A DNA stretch of 64,000 nucleotides from an uncultured Bacteroidota bacterium (GTDB lineage Bacteria; Bacteroidota; Bacteroidia; Chitinophagales; Chitinophagaceae): assembly GCA_903819975.1 (NCBI GenBank), contig CAIJFI010000007.1, forward strand, positions 1 through 64,000, given 5' to 3'. A model generated the notes under the pieces. That model was not told the DNA's origin. It made no database searches and worked only from the letters and a program-made list of their open reading frames with translations. The position numbers and the translations under genes are program-made. This document shows, one piece after another, positions 1 through 9,894 of the stretch. The first letter of the stretch is position 1. Each line of letters begins with the position of its first letter.

Positions 1-94
1 AATAATTTATGTATTATACAATTTCATAATAATATAAAAAAAGCCTCTAAAATTGTTAGTATATTATCTAATTGAAGGTATTTAAAACAAAAAA

Positions 95-122
95 GGGTGG
101 ATCAAATTGCTTTGATCCACCC
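95..122 (-). terminator. Rho-independent terminator
   Basis: A perfect 12-bp inverted repeat (GGGTGGATCAAA / TTTGATCCACCC) encloses a 4-nt loop. Read on the minus strand it is followed by a T-rich run. It lies 25 bp past the stop of the small ORF at 148-315 and would close the minus-strand gene series that begins with the radical SAM gene. No comparable hairpin separates the genes upstream of it. Confidence 0.85.
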
Positions 123-147
123 TTACCAATGTGTTTTTACTTAAAAA

Positions 148-315
148 TCAACTTCCTCTAGAACCACCTGTTTTAATAGGTTTTTTATTTGCCCCTCCAC
201 TAGACTTAGTGTTGGCTTTGGCAATAAATTTTGAACTACCTCCCGCTTGTGGAGTAGATTTGGTTGTTGCTGCAGCTTTTTTATCAGCTACCTTTTTATT
301 AATTGCGAATCCCAT
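148..315 (-). CDS. Small basic protein, 55 aa, unknown function
   Basis: An ATG (313-315) opens a 55-codon frame ending in TGA. The product starts MGFAINKKVADKK and is almost entirely Lys, Ala, Gly, Ser and Thr, ending in GGSRGS. It has no signal peptide, membrane segment or cysteine and looks disordered and strongly basic. It follows the GNAT gene by 41 bp on the same strand and is closed by the strong terminator at 95-122, which supports a real transcript end here. The opposite-strand frame over the same bases is less convincing. I do not recognise a family. A nucleic-acid-binding small protein or a peptide substrate of the upstream enzymes are both only guesses. Confidence 0.55.
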   Translation of the reverse strand: MGFAINKKVADKKAAATTKSTPQAGGSSKFIAKANTKSSGGANKKPIKTGGSRGS

Positions 316-356
316 AGTTATATGTTTATAACATAAAAGTAAATAAATAAATTCAA

Positions 357-953
357 TTAGTTCGCGGCATCTTCCATACTACCCTCTTCCTTCTTCTCTT
401 TCTTGAGCGAGTACTTAAGTATTAGCATGCCCCTATATTCAGGTTTCATCAAAGTGAATATATGATCGGGCAATCTAAAATTATCTATAATTTCAAACCC
501 CATTTTATTGTAATAATTGAGTGCCTTACTTGCACTATCCATTGCCTTTAAAACAATCGTTTTCTTTTGGTATTGTTTGGCTAAGTCAAAGACAAATTTC
601 ATGAGCTGAGTACCTATCCCTTTTTGAATGCATTTAGTATCTATGTATATGCGCTCTAGTTCCATTGAGGAATCTACATCAAGTGTTCCATTAGAGTTTC
701 CTTTTGCATTAATGTTTATTTTCAAATACCCTATTGCAACTTTGTCCAAATAGGCGATATAATGCAGATTATTTTGATCATTAATTTCGGCTTTAATTTT
801 TTCAACTGGGTACGCATATTCATTAACATACCAATCCACTCCTCCAGGTTCCCATAAATAAGGATAATGTGGAATATATATTTGCTTTGCAAGCTCACTT
901 AAAATTTGTGCTTGCGTTACATCTATTTGAATAATATTTAAAGAGGCATTCAT
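357..953 (-). CDS. GNAT family N-acetyltransferase
   Basis: The protein is about 198 aa with the GNAT core: a mid-protein stretch ELERIYIDTKCIQKGIGTQL matches motif A (the acetyl-CoA pyrophosphate loop, Q-x-G-x-G), followed by helix MKFVFDLAKQ and the beta-strand/helix pattern KALNYYNKMGFEII typical of motif B. It should transfer an acetyl group from acetyl-CoA to an amine; the substrate cannot be read. I prefer the ATG at 953; a GTG at 959 is in frame two codons earlier. It starts within about 13 bp of the stop of the SDR gene upstream, so the two are probably co-transcribed. The C-terminal tail is charged and low-complexity (KKEKKEEGS). Confidence 0.85.
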   Translation of the reverse strand: MNASLNIIQIDVTQAQILSELAKQIYIPHYPYLWEPGGVDWYVNEYAYPVEKIKAEINDQNNLHYIAYLDKVAIGYLKININAKGNSNGTLDVDSSMELERIYIDTKCIQKGIGTQLMKFVFDLAKQYQKKTIVLKAMDSASKALNYYNKMGFEIIDNFRLPDHIFTLMKPEYRGMLILKYSLKKEKKEEGSMEDAAN

Positions 954-965
954 GAGCACACAAAA

Positions 966-1661
966 CTAAAGTTTAATTGCACTCATCCCTCCATCAACAT
1001 GCATTACTTGACCCGTAATCCAACTAGATTTATGCGACAATAAAAAACAACTCATTTCAGAAATGTCATTTACCGTACCAACTCTTTTAAGCGGATGTCT
1101 TAAAGCATTAGCTTCTACTTTTTGCTCTGTATTCAATAAGCTTGCTGCTAGCGGCGTATTGGTTAATGATGGTGCAATACAATTCACTCTTATGGTTGGC
1201 GCTAATTCCGCAGACAATGCTTTTGTTAATCCTTCTATCGCACCTTTTGAAACTGCAACCTGAGTATGAAAATTTAATCCCATTTGTACCGCAATAGTTG
1301 AAAATAATATCACAGATGCATTGCCCGAAAGTTTTAATGCAGGTAATGCTGCTTGAATAACTTTAATTGCCCCTCCAACTTGTAAATTAAAATCTTGGGT
1401 AAAATCAGCTGGCAGAATCCTTGCAAATGGTCTCAAATTAATAGTCCCGGGACAATAAACCAACCCGTCAAGTGATTCAGGTAAAAAACTAAAATCTACT
1501 TGCTCCTCTAATACATTTAAATGATGCGAACTAAAATTTTGTGATGCTTGGATAGGATGTGTGTTATAAGTTCCAATAACACGATGACCTTCCTTTACTA
1601 ATTGATTCGCTACTGCCTGGCCAATACCTGAAGAAGCCCCAACTACTAAATAATTTCCCAT
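966..1661 (-). CDS. SDR family oxidoreductase, atypical active site
   Basis: This is a 231-aa short-chain dehydrogenase/reductase. The N-terminus carries the Rossmann nucleotide loop GASSGIG, followed by a short NAG-like segment and the C-terminal GQVMHVDGG typical of classical SDRs. I start it at the ATG ending at 1661 because MGNYLVVGASSGIG is the normal SDR N-terminus; a longer in-frame start at 1688 would add nine unsupported residues. The usual YxxxK catalytic motif reads VAVSK, so the lysine is present but the tyrosine is replaced by valine. Either catalysis uses another residue or the protein is not a standard oxidoreductase. It ends in TAG and is followed closely by the GNAT gene. Confidence 0.85.
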   Translation of the reverse strand: MGNYLVVGASSGIGQAVANQLVKEGHRVIGTYNTHPIQASQNFSSHHLNVLEEQVDFSFLPESLDGLVYCPGTINLRPFARILPADFTQDFNLQVGGAIKVIQAALPALKLSGNASVILFSTIAVQMGLNFHTQVAVSKGAIEGLTKALSAELAPTIRVNCIAPSLTNTPLAASLLNTEQKVEANALRHPLKRVGTVNDISEMSCFLLSHKSSWITGQVMHVDGGMSAIKL

Positions 1662-1740
1662 ATACTTTGTTTGTATGTTTAATAACAATCAAAGTATTAA
1701 AATGTTCAAATTAAATTAAGATAATTAAACCAAGATGGCA

Positions 1741-3936
1741 TTACACACATAACAAACCAGCCTTGTACAAGCTAGTAATAGGTTTGTTATCCCAAAATAA
1801 TTCAAAGCCATCAAATCCAGCACTAGCATAACTTTCCTTGATTTGGGAATAAGAAAGTCCGCTCCCTTTTTCTATAGCAATATTAGATAACAATTGCAAT
1901 AACCACTCCCCTTTTGCAGGTTCTAAGCTAACATTAAATTCAGATTTATTATTTCTAAAATGCAAACTCATCTCCTCCCATTTAGTTCCCTTTTTGGATT
2001 TTTGAACAATAGATGATGTTGGCGTTATTCCTAAATAAATCGCTTTGTAGTTATTTGAATTTATATACTCTGGCGTTTCAACTGCTTTTAAAATATAATC
2101 TGGTGCTATTGTGGTTTTTGGAATTTTAAATTCAAACCATTTTTGTAGCGGTAATTCAAAACATGCGCCATGCATATAATTAATTAAAGCTTTCTTAAGT
2201 CCATAACCGAAAATTTCATGATTCGCACCTGTTGGATCAGTATGTTGAATATCATTATTTGCAAATGTACCTATGACATCTGTCTGCTTTTTTACTTTAT
2301 ATTTTTCCGGCTCTAATCCAACGGCGCTGTGTGCCGTCATGGTAAACAAGTGCCAAAAAGCAGATTGTAAAACACTAGTTTCAAAAAGTTGTCTAACCAT
2401 TTCCAAAGAATCAATCGTTTCTTGTACAGTTTGTGTTGGAAACCCATACATTAAATAAGCGTGCACCATGATGCCAGCTTCGGTAAAGTGTTTGCTCACT
2501 TTTGCAACCTGCGATACGGTAATTCCTTTATTAATAAGTTCTAATAATCTATCAGATGCCACTTCCAAACCTCCACTCACAGCAATACATCCCGAAGCTT
2601 TTAATAATTGACATACATCGCGCGTAAAGCTTTTTTCAAAACGCACATTTGCCCACCAACTTACTACTAATTTTCGCCTAATAATTTCAATTGCAACAGC
2701 CTTCATCAAAGAAGGTGGTGCTGCTTCGTCCACAAAATGAAAACCATTCTCTCCTGTCTTAGCAACCAACTCCTCCATTCTATCCACAATCAATGAAGCA
2801 GCAATGGGTTCGTATGTTTTTATATAGTCTAAAGACACATCACAAAATGTACATTTACCCCAATAACAACCATGCGCCATTGTTAATTTATTCCATCTTC
2901 CATCGCTCCATAAACTATGCATTGGATTAATTACTTCAATAGCCGAAATGTATTTATCTAATAACAAATCATCATAGTCAGGGGTTCCAACTTGCCCTTG
3001 TTTATAGTCTGCACAAGATGTGTTATTGATATAAGTAACTACACCATTAACTAATGTAAAACAACGCTTTAATTCATGCTGTTCTTTTTTGCCATCAATA
3101 TGATCAATTAAAATCTCTAATGGTGATTCACCATCGTCCAAAGTGATAAAATCATAAAACTCAAATACCCTAGCATCACTTAAGGATCTTAATTCGGTAT
3201 TCGCAAAACCTCCGCCCATGGCCACTTTTATGTGAGGGTAATGTTTTTTTACCCATTGTGCACATCTAAGTGATGTGTACAAATTTCCTGGAAAAGGAAC
3301 TGAAATACAAACTAATTTAGGTTGCACTTCTTTAATTCTTGCATCAAATATTTTAATTAAAATTTGATCCAAATAAGTGAAAGGTTGTTGTAATGCATTG
3401 TATAAATCGTCAAAGGAATTTGCAGACCTTCCTAGGCTTTCTGCATAACGACTAAATCCAAAATGTTCGTCAATATTTTCTTTTATCAAATCACTCAAGT
3501 CTTCCAAATACATAGTTGCAATATGTTTTGCCATATCTAATTTACCCATGCTGCCAAATGCCCATTTTAAATCGTCCAATTGTTCAAAACGACTTGCTTC
3601 TGGTAAAAAATTTCTAGTGCAAATTAAATGCGCTAATGTGTTTGACTTCCCTTGCAGAAATAGAATTAACTCATCTATTGTTTTAATATAACTATCCTTT
3701 AATGCAACAATTCTTGCACTATTTTCTGAAAGTGCTAGTTGCTTTGATTCAATGGTATAAAATAAATTGATTAACCCATCTTTGCTAAAAAGGGCAATAG
3801 TTACTTCAATGCCCAAATCCGCCTGAACCGATTTTATGCCTTTGGTATTAAAAAAGCCCTTTAAATACGCCGTTGCTGGATACGGGGTATTTAACTGAGT
3901 AAATGGGGGCGTTATTAATAATACTGGCTTGCTCAA
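1741..3936 (-). CDS. Cobalamin-binding-type radical SAM protein
   Basis: The 731-aa protein has an N-terminal B12-binding-like Rossmann region (PPFTQLNTPYPATAYLKG near residues 10-27; MGGGFANTE near 240). A radical SAM core follows, with cluster cysteines Cys357, Cys362 and Cys365 in GCYWGKCTFC. The spacing is C-x4-C-x2-C rather than the canonical C-x3-C-x2-C. A 'GLEVASDRLLELINKG' segment matches the SAM-domain beta-strand region. It should cleave S-adenosylmethionine reductively to drive a methylation or rearrangement; the substrate is unknown. About 200 extra residues at the C-terminus have no family I can name. It heads a minus-strand series with the SDR, GNAT and 55-aa protein. Cytosolic, no signal peptide. 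Confidence 0.85.
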   Translation of the reverse strand: MSKPVLLITPPFTQLNTPYPATAYLKGFFNTKGIKSVQADLGIEVTIALFSKDGLINLFYTIESKQLALSENSARIVALKDSYIKTIDELILFLQGKSNTLAHLICTRNFLPEASRFEQLDDLKWAFGSMGKLDMAKHIATMYLEDLSDLIKENIDEHFGFSRYAESLGRSANSFDDLYNALQQPFTYLDQILIKIFDARIKEVQPKLVCISVPFPGNLYTSLRCAQWVKKHYPHIKVAMGGGFANTELRSLSDARVFEFYDFITLDDGESPLEILIDHIDGKKEQHELKRCFTLVNGVVTYINNTSCADYKQGQVGTPDYDDLLLDKYISAIEVINPMHSLWSDGRWNKLTMAHGCYWGKCTFCDVSLDYIKTYEPIAASLIVDRMEELVAKTGENGFHFVDEAAPPSLMKAVAIEIIRRKLVVSWWANVRFEKSFTRDVCQLLKASGCIAVSGGLEVASDRLLELINKGITVSQVAKVSKHFTEAGIMVHAYLMYGFPTQTVQETIDSLEMVRQLFETSVLQSAFWHLFTMTAHSAVGLEPEKYKVKKQTDVIGTFANNDIQHTDPTGANHEIFGYGLKKALINYMHGACFELPLQKWFEFKIPKTTIAPDYILKAVETPEYINSNNYKAIYLGITPTSSIVQKSKKGTKWEEMSLHFRNNKSEFNVSLEPAKGEWLLQLLSNIAIEKGSGLSYSQIKESYASAGFDGFELFWDNKPITSLYKAGLLCV

Positions 3937-4169
3937 AATTTTTAATTATTGGGCAAAAATAAGGTATCTGATAAAGCTAATGATGAAATATCAAAACCAT
4001 TGAAAAATGGGTAAAAAACAGAATTTGTTCCCATTTATATAAAATAGACTAAATACTAAGGATTTTACCAAAATTTTATATTAAATTTAAGTCAATATTA
4101 ACGTTGATTAGTATGCATATTCTATTGGACTTAGAATTTACTATCAGCATTTAAAAAAAAACAAAACAG

Positions 4170-7100
4170 ATGACTATGAGAAAATTTCTTCCGTTTGTAT
4201 TTTTCTTGGTTTGTTTGATCATGTCTACAAAGCCATTATCAGCCCAAGAAAAAACTATAACGGGTAAAGTTGTAGGAGAAGACAACCAACCACAAAGTGG
4301 CGTGTCTGTCCAATTAAAGGGATCAAAAGTTGTAACTGCAACCAATCAAAATGGTGTATTTACAATTAAAGCAAATCCAAAACAAACAATCGTCTTTACC
4401 TCGGTTGGATATCAAAAGAAAGAGGTGTTGATAGGTGCTAAAACAGAAATTAATGTTCAATTAACTCCGGCTCAAGCAGACCTTGATGAGGTTGTAGTTG
4501 TAGCGATGGACATTAAACGTAATTCAAGAGAATTGGGTTACTCAACTCAAAATGTAACTGGTAAAGATATCCAGTCTACACAAAGAGACAACTTTGTAAA
4601 TAGCTTACAAGGTAGAGTTGCTGGTATCACTGTAACACCAACAACTGGTGCTGCAGGTGCTTCATCTGGAATTATCTTAAGAGGTTTTAATACTTTATCT
4701 GGAACAAACCAACCATTATTTATTGTGGATGGTATCATCTTAGATAACTCAACATTAAACACTAACTCACAAGGTGGTGCAGGTATTGGTCTTGCATCGG
4801 ATTTGCCAAACAGGAACAATGACTACATGAACCGTATAGCGGATCTTAACCCAAATGATATTGATAATGTTACTGTACTTAAAGGACCAGAAGCAACAGC
4901 GCTTTATGGTAGCCAAGCAAGTAATGGTGCCATTGTAATTACTACAAAAAAATCTAAATCAACTGGTGGAAAATTATTAGTGACTTATGATAATAATTTT
5001 AGAACACAAGAGATTACTCGATTTGCAGAAGTAAATAATAGTTACGGACCAGGTGCTAGTAATGCTATCCCAACTGCTCCACCACTTGCTGGTCAATTTC
5101 AGTCTTTTGGACCAGTATGGCCTGCTACTACAAAATTGTTTGATAACATTAATCATTTTTATAAAACAGGTGTTACTCAAACACACAATATTGGAATGGA
5201 GTTTGGTACAAAGAACATGGGCTTCCGTGTTTCAGGTCAATACCTTGACAATGAGGGTGTGATTCCAAATAACATGTTAAAGAAATACAATTTTAAAATT
5301 TCTAACAATACTCAAATTGGAAAGTACATAACAATTACCCCTTCATTAGCATACACTGCTTCTGAAAACGTAAAACCTTTAAAAGGTGGCGCGTCTACAG
5401 GTGGTTTCTTATTAAGTTTATACCAATGGCCTGCTAACAATGATGTAACCAACTTTGCAACATCAAATGGCGGTAAAACAACATTGTTTAATGCAAACGT
5501 AAACTCAGATTACGATAACCCATTATGGAGTGCTTATAATAACTACAGTGGTGATAAAACAAGTAGATATGTAGCGACATTAGGTGTAGATATTACTCCG
5601 TTTTCATGGCTTACAGTAGCTGGACGTTTTGGATATGATACTTACAAAACAGATGGTTACTTACTTCAACATCCTCAGTCTTATGCATTAACCGCAGCAA
5701 CTAGAGGGTCATTAGATAATTACTATAGAACATACAAAGGATACAACCACACAATTACAACAACTGCTAAAAAGAATTTTGGTAAGTTCTCTACACGTGT
5801 AATGGCTGGTACAATGTGGATGGATAATGAAACAGAACAATTTAGCGTTAAAGGAACTCAATTAATTGATTCTTTAAGCCAAGGTTCAATGTATAAGAAC
5901 GGTCAAATCATTACTAAATTAAATCCTGCAGATAGTAATATTTCACTAGTAGGATCAAGAGTAAGATTATTAAGAAACTACTTTGGTTTACCTAACTTAA
6001 GTATTCTAAGAGAGCTTGCTTACTTTGGTGAGGTTTCAGTTGGTTACAATAACGTTGCCTTCCTTACTTATTCTCACCGTTTTGAAAGTGCTTCTCCATT
6101 ACCTGCTCAAAATAGAAACTACGATTTCCCTGGAGCAAGTTTAAGTTTAATTATGTCTGACATCTTCCCGATTATCAAAAAAGGAAATATTGTTGACTAC
6201 TTTAAATTAAGAGGTTCAATGGCAAATACAGCTCGTTTAAATGATCCATACTCAAACCAAGCGGTATTTGTAAACAACCAAAACAGTTCTACAATTCCAG
6301 GATTTACTTATGGATTTACAAATGCGAATCCTTATTTAAGACCTGAGCGTCAGCAAACATTTGAAGTTGGTTCTGAAATTAGAATGTTGAAAAACGCAAT
6401 TACTATAGAAGGTGCTTATTACAACACACTTTGTACAGACCAAATTAGCCAAGGATACCGTGCGAGTTATGCAACTGGTTTTATCTTAAATACAACCAAC
6501 TCATCTTCTTTACGCAACCAAGGAGTTGAATTATCAGTTGGATTAAATCCAATTAGAAAGAAAGATTTCACTTGGAATCTTAACTTAAACTTTAACCACA
6601 TGTGGAGTAGAGTTTTAACGCTTCCTGAATCTATTGGTATTTTGAATGACTATTATAACTCTGATACTTATGTTTCTAACGTAAGAGGTGGTCTTATAAG
6701 AAATCACTCTACTGGTACATTAACTGGTTCTACTTACACAAGAAATACTGCTGGTCAAATTTTGATTAACCCAACAACAGGTATTCCAGTGGTAACAACT
6801 GGTAATTTGTTAATTGCGGACAGAACTCCTAATTTCACTTTAGGTATTTCAAACTCATTCAGATATAAAAACTTAAGCTTAAGTATTTTATGGGATTGGA
6901 AAAGAGGTGGAGATATTTACAATGGTACCGACCAAGCACTTACCGCTTTGGGTAAAAGTGCAAGAACGTCAGATAGAACAACTCCAATTGTCGTGAGTGG
7001 TGTGTTAAACGATGGTTTACAAAACTCAGCGAATCCTACTAAAAACACAATTGTTATCAATCCTTACTTCTTAAGTTCTTATTATACTTCACTTCCTGAT

Positions 7101-7379
7101 GAAGAGTTTATTGAAAAGAATGTGAACTGGTTAAGACTTAGAGATGTAAGCATTAATTACACATTACCTAAGAGTTTAATGAACAAAATTAAACAAGTTA
7201 AAAGTGTTAGCTTCTTCCTTACTGGTAACGACTTAGTGTTAATCACAAACTATCATGGAGCAGATCCTGCAGTTAACTCAAATAACCCTAGTACAGGTGG
7301 TGTAGGTGGTTATGGTATTGACTTAGGAAGTGCGCCAACTCCAATTAGTTACAGTTTTGGAATGAGAGCTAATTTTTAA
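4170..7379 (+). CDS. SusC/RagA family TonB-linked outer membrane protein
   Basis: This 1069-aa protein has a signal peptide ending at LSAQ (about residue 25). A carboxypeptidase-regulatory-like domain (ITGKVVGEDNQPQSGVSVQL onward) spans about 30-105, a TonB plug with NSLQGRVAGI and ATALYGSQASNGAIVITTKK lies at about 125-255, and the rest is a beta-barrel ending in an aromatic-rich strand (SYSFGMRANF). It is the TonB-dependent channel of a nutrient-uptake pair, working with the SusD-like lipoprotein that starts 26 bp downstream. No carbohydrate-active enzyme lies in the immediate operon, so the substrate cannot be inferred; it need not be a glycan. An alternative ATG lies two codons in. Confidence 0.95.
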   Translation: MTMRKFLPFVFFLVCLIMSTKPLSAQEKTITGKVVGEDNQPQSGVSVQLKGSKVVTATNQNGVFTIKANPKQTIVFTSVGYQKKEVLIGAKTEINVQLTPAQADLDEVVVVAMDIKRNSRELGYSTQNVTGKDIQSTQRDNFVNSLQGRVAGITVTPTTGAAGASSGIILRGFNTLSGTNQPLFIVDGIILDNSTLNTNSQGGAGIGLASDLPNRNNDYMNRIADLNPNDIDNVTVLKGPEATALYGSQASNGAIVITTKKSKSTGGKLLVTYDNNFRTQEITRFAEVNNSYGPGASNAIPTAPPLAGQFQSFGPVWPATTKLFDNINHFYKTGVTQTHNIGMEFGTKNMGFRVSGQYLDNEGVIPNNMLKKYNFKISNNTQIGKYITITPSLAYTASENVKPLKGGASTGGFLLSLYQWPANNDVTNFATSNGGKTTLFNANVNSDYDNPLWSAYNNYSGDKTSRYVATLGVDITPFSWLTVAGRFGYDTYKTDGYLLQHPQSYALTAATRGSLDNYYRTYKGYNHTITTTAKKNFGKFSTRVMAGTMWMDNETEQFSVKGTQLIDSLSQGSMYKNGQIITKLNPADSNISLVGSRVRLLRNYFGLPNLSILRELAYFGEVSVGYNNVAFLTYSHRFESASPLPAQNRNYDFPGASLSLIMSDIFPIIKKGNIVDYFKLRGSMANTARLNDPYSNQAVFVNNQNSSTIPGFTYGFTNANPYLRPERQQTFEVGSEIRMLKNAITIEGAYYNTLCTDQISQGYRASYATGFILNTTNSSSLRNQGVELSVGLNPIRKKDFTWNLNLNFNHMWSRVLTLPESIGILNDYYNSDTYVSNVRGGLIRNHSTGTLTGSTYTRNTAGQILINPTTGIPVVTTGNLLIADRTPNFTLGISNSFRYKNLSLSILWDWKRGGDIYNGTDQALTALGKSARTSDRTTPIVVSGVLNDGLQNSANPTKNTIVINPYFLSSYYTSLPDEEFIEKNVNWLRLRDVSINYTLPKSLMNKIKQVKSVSFFLTGNDLVLITNYHGADPAVNSNNPSTGGVGGYGIDLGSAPTPISYSFGMRANF

Positions 7380-7405
7380 TTTTAAAAGAAAAAATCAACA
7401 GTTTT

Positions 7406-9058
7406 ATGAAAAATAAAATTTATAAATCGCTTCTTTCTGTTGGGTTAATTTGTACGCTTGGTGCTGTTTCTTGTAGCAAGAAAATAGACGACGCATATCA
7501 AAATCCAAACGCAGCAGTAGTAGAACCGATCGAATCAATCTTGTCAGGTGTAATTGGAAGCTTCACTGCTTTCTATTCATCAGCAGGTACAGGATATGGT
7601 GTTCAGGCCGATGATATATTACTTGGCCGTTACATCCAATATTGGGGAACCACAACCAATGGTGAAAACTATGGTCAAATGGGTGGTACTGTTAATAGTG
7701 ATAATACAGGCGCCGTTTGGGCAGCTGTATATTATGGTCAAGGACAGAATGTAAATAAAATCATTCAATGGGGAACTGAGCAACAAAAATGGGATTATGT
7801 AGGTGCTGCTTGGGCGGTGAGAGCTTGGGGTTGGTTAGAATTAACAAACCAATATAGCGATGCGCCTTTAAGAGAAGCATTTAACACAAGCCTTGTGCAA
7901 TTCCATTATGAAACTCAACCTGAATTTTATGACAGTGTTAGAGCAGTAAGTTTTAGAGCATTAAATTTCCTAAACAGAACCGACGGTAAAGTTAGCAAAG
8001 ACAATTTAGCAATTGGAGATGCCTATTTTTACAACGGTGATACAGACAAATGGAAGAAATTTGTTTATGGAATTTTAGCGAGATCTTATATTAACTTAAG
8101 TAGCAAGCAAATGTTTATTGATAAAAGCTATGCCGATTCAGCTATTAAATATGCAAACCTTGCTATGTCAAACAATGCAGACAATGCAGTTGTTAAAGTA
8201 GCTGGCGGATTGACATCAGCAGTGAATAACTACTTTGGTCCATTTAGAGGAAACATTGGTTCTATCAGACAATCTTCTTATATCGCTGATTTAATGTCAG
8301 GAAATAATGCTGATGCATTTACAGGTGTACCAGATCCAAGAAGATGGTATATGTTACGTGAAAACGGTAACAAAACATTTAAAGGCTTTACTGTTTGGGC
8401 AGGTACAACAGGGGTAAGTGCAAGTGATTATCCTCAAAACTATTGGGGTAATGCAACGGCAAGTGCTACTACAGGGCCAAGTGTTGACACTAGCAGATAT
8501 TTGTACCAAAACACAAGTCCTTGGCCTTTAATGACTGCATCAGAAATGCAGTTTATTATTGCAGAAGCTGCTTTACGTAAAGGCAACTCTTCATTAGCAT
8601 TGACTGCTTATACCAATGCGATTAGTTTAAACTTTGATATGTTAACTACAACATATCCGCAAAATATTCCAACAGCAGGTGTAATTACGCCAGCAGTAAA
8701 AACTGCTTATTTAACAAATCCTGCAGTGGTTCCGGCAACAGCTAGTGGACTTACACTTTCTAAAATTATGTTGCAGAAATATATTGCATTGTATGGTTGG
8801 GGTACACATCAAACTTGGATTGACATGAGAAAGTTTCATTATACCGACTTAGATCCTGTAACAGGCAAGCAAGTATACGCAAACTTCACTCCGCCATCAG
8901 GTGCTAATTTAATGTCAACTAATAATGGAAAATTAGCTTACAGATGTAGACCTAGATACAACTCTGAATATCTGTACAACGTGCCAGAATTAACAAGAAT
9001 TGGAGCGTATCAAAACTTAGATTACATCACCTATGAAATGTGGTTTTCTCAGAAATAA
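7406..9058 (+). CDS. SusD/RagB-like outer-membrane lipoprotein (SusD-like_2 type)
   Basis: This 550-aa lipoprotein has a lipobox cysteine at residue 23 (GAVSC). It begins with the DDAYQNPNAA pattern seen in the SusD-like_2 subgroup and ends with QKYIALYGWGTHQTWIDMRK, a version of the C-terminal ER..EL.GEGHR region typical of that subgroup. It should sit on the cell surface as the substrate-binding lid of the SusC channel encoded just upstream. TPR-like helices dominate the middle. The DUF4397 lipoprotein follows after 23 bp, so the three genes form an operon. Confidence 0.92.
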   Translation: MKNKIYKSLLSVGLICTLGAVSCSKKIDDAYQNPNAAVVEPIESILSGVIGSFTAFYSSAGTGYGVQADDILLGRYIQYWGTTTNGENYGQMGGTVNSDNTGAVWAAVYYGQGQNVNKIIQWGTEQQKWDYVGAAWAVRAWGWLELTNQYSDAPLREAFNTSLVQFHYETQPEFYDSVRAVSFRALNFLNRTDGKVSKDNLAIGDAYFYNGDTDKWKKFVYGILARSYINLSSKQMFIDKSYADSAIKYANLAMSNNADNAVVKVAGGLTSAVNNYFGPFRGNIGSIRQSSYIADLMSGNNADAFTGVPDPRRWYMLRENGNKTFKGFTVWAGTTGVSASDYPQNYWGNATASATTGPSVDTSRYLYQNTSPWPLMTASEMQFIIAEAALRKGNSSLALTAYTNAISLNFDMLTTTYPQNIPTAGVITPAVKTAYLTNPAVVPATASGLTLSKIMLQKYIALYGWGTHQTWIDMRKFHYTDLDPVTGKQVYANFTPPSGANLMSTNNGKLAYRCRPRYNSEYLYNVPELTRIGAYQNLDYITYEMWFSQK

Positions 9059-9081
9059 CTCACTTATAAAAAATAAGCACA

Positions 9082-9876
9082 ATGAAAAAAAATATATCCT
9101 TAATTCTAATATTGGTGGCTAGTATAAGTGGTCTATTGTGGTCATGTTCAAAGCAAACGACAACATCGTTTGAGAACATTGCTACATCAACTAAACCTAC
9201 TGGAAGCGCCTTTATTAAAATTGTACATTTTTCGCCTGCGTTCCGACTTGCGACCGCAAAAAGCGATAGTATAAATGTATTCCTTAATGACGTAAAACTA
9301 AATGGTAGTTTTTTAACCTTTGGTTCTATGTTTCCTTCAACAACAAATTTGTACGCAGCAGTTCCAGCAGGAGTAACTTCTCTAAAACTGTCTACAAATG
9401 GTGTTCTTACTCCAGATTCGATTGCTGTAATTAGCATGAGTAAGATTCTTGAACCTGGAAAATATTATTCTTTAATTATTACAGATTCAATTTTAAATGC
9501 TAGTCCATCAAAGCAAATTTTTACCCAGGACAATTTTGTAATATCTGACACTACTACATTTACAATGAGATTAGTGCATGCTATTCTAAATGACACTGCT
9601 GGTAAAACTATCGACGTTTATTCAACAAGACGTGCAAGCAATATTTTTGCAAATATTAGCCCAGGTACAGTAACAGATTTTACTGTACAACCTTATAACT
9701 TTATTACAGATACTATTATTGTAAGAAGATCAGGTGGTACGTTTGAATTAGCTAGATTAACAACGGCTTCTGTACCGTTGGCTAGACAAAGAGCTTATAC
9801 ATTAATTTATAAAGGAACGCCAAGTACTACAACCGCACCAAAAGGACGCGCTTTACTTACTTATACGAACCAATAA
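9082..9876 (+). CDS. DUF4397-type lipoprotein
   Basis: A 264-aa protein with lipobox Cys22 (LLWSC). The body holds two beta-sandwich-like repeats: FIKIVHFSPAFR with SINVFLNDVKLNG, and TMRLVHAILNDTAGKTIDVY. This 'RLVHAxx.....VDVY' pattern is characteristic of DUF4397 domains. These proteins accompany SusCD-like pairs as surface accessory lipoproteins; a ligand-binding role is inferred only. It is the last gene of the operon and is followed at once by a strong terminator hairpin. Confidence 0.85.
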   Translation: MKKNISLILILVASISGLLWSCSKQTTTSFENIATSTKPTGSAFIKIVHFSPAFRLATAKSDSINVFLNDVKLNGSFLTFGSMFPSTTNLYAAVPAGVTSLKLSTNGVLTPDSIAVISMSKILEPGKYYSLIITDSILNASPSKQIFTQDNFVISDTTTFTMRLVHAILNDTAGKTIDVYSTRRASNIFANISPGTVTDFTVQPYNFITDTIIVRRSGGTFELARLTTASVPLARQRAYTLIYKGTPSTTTAPKGRALLTYTNQ

Positions 9877-9894
9877 AGTATAAATTTTATACAA

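Noticed and set aside
131..331. A plus-strand open frame with a hydrophobic 66-aa product
   Set aside because: It is the antisense shadow of the 55-aa minus-strand gene at 148-315, which has a proper start, matching strand context and a terminator.
4170..9876. Assigning a glycan substrate to the first SusCD pair
   Set aside because: No carbohydrate-active enzyme lies in its operon; the adjacent phosphodiester glycosidase has its own promoter-like box and follows a strong terminator.
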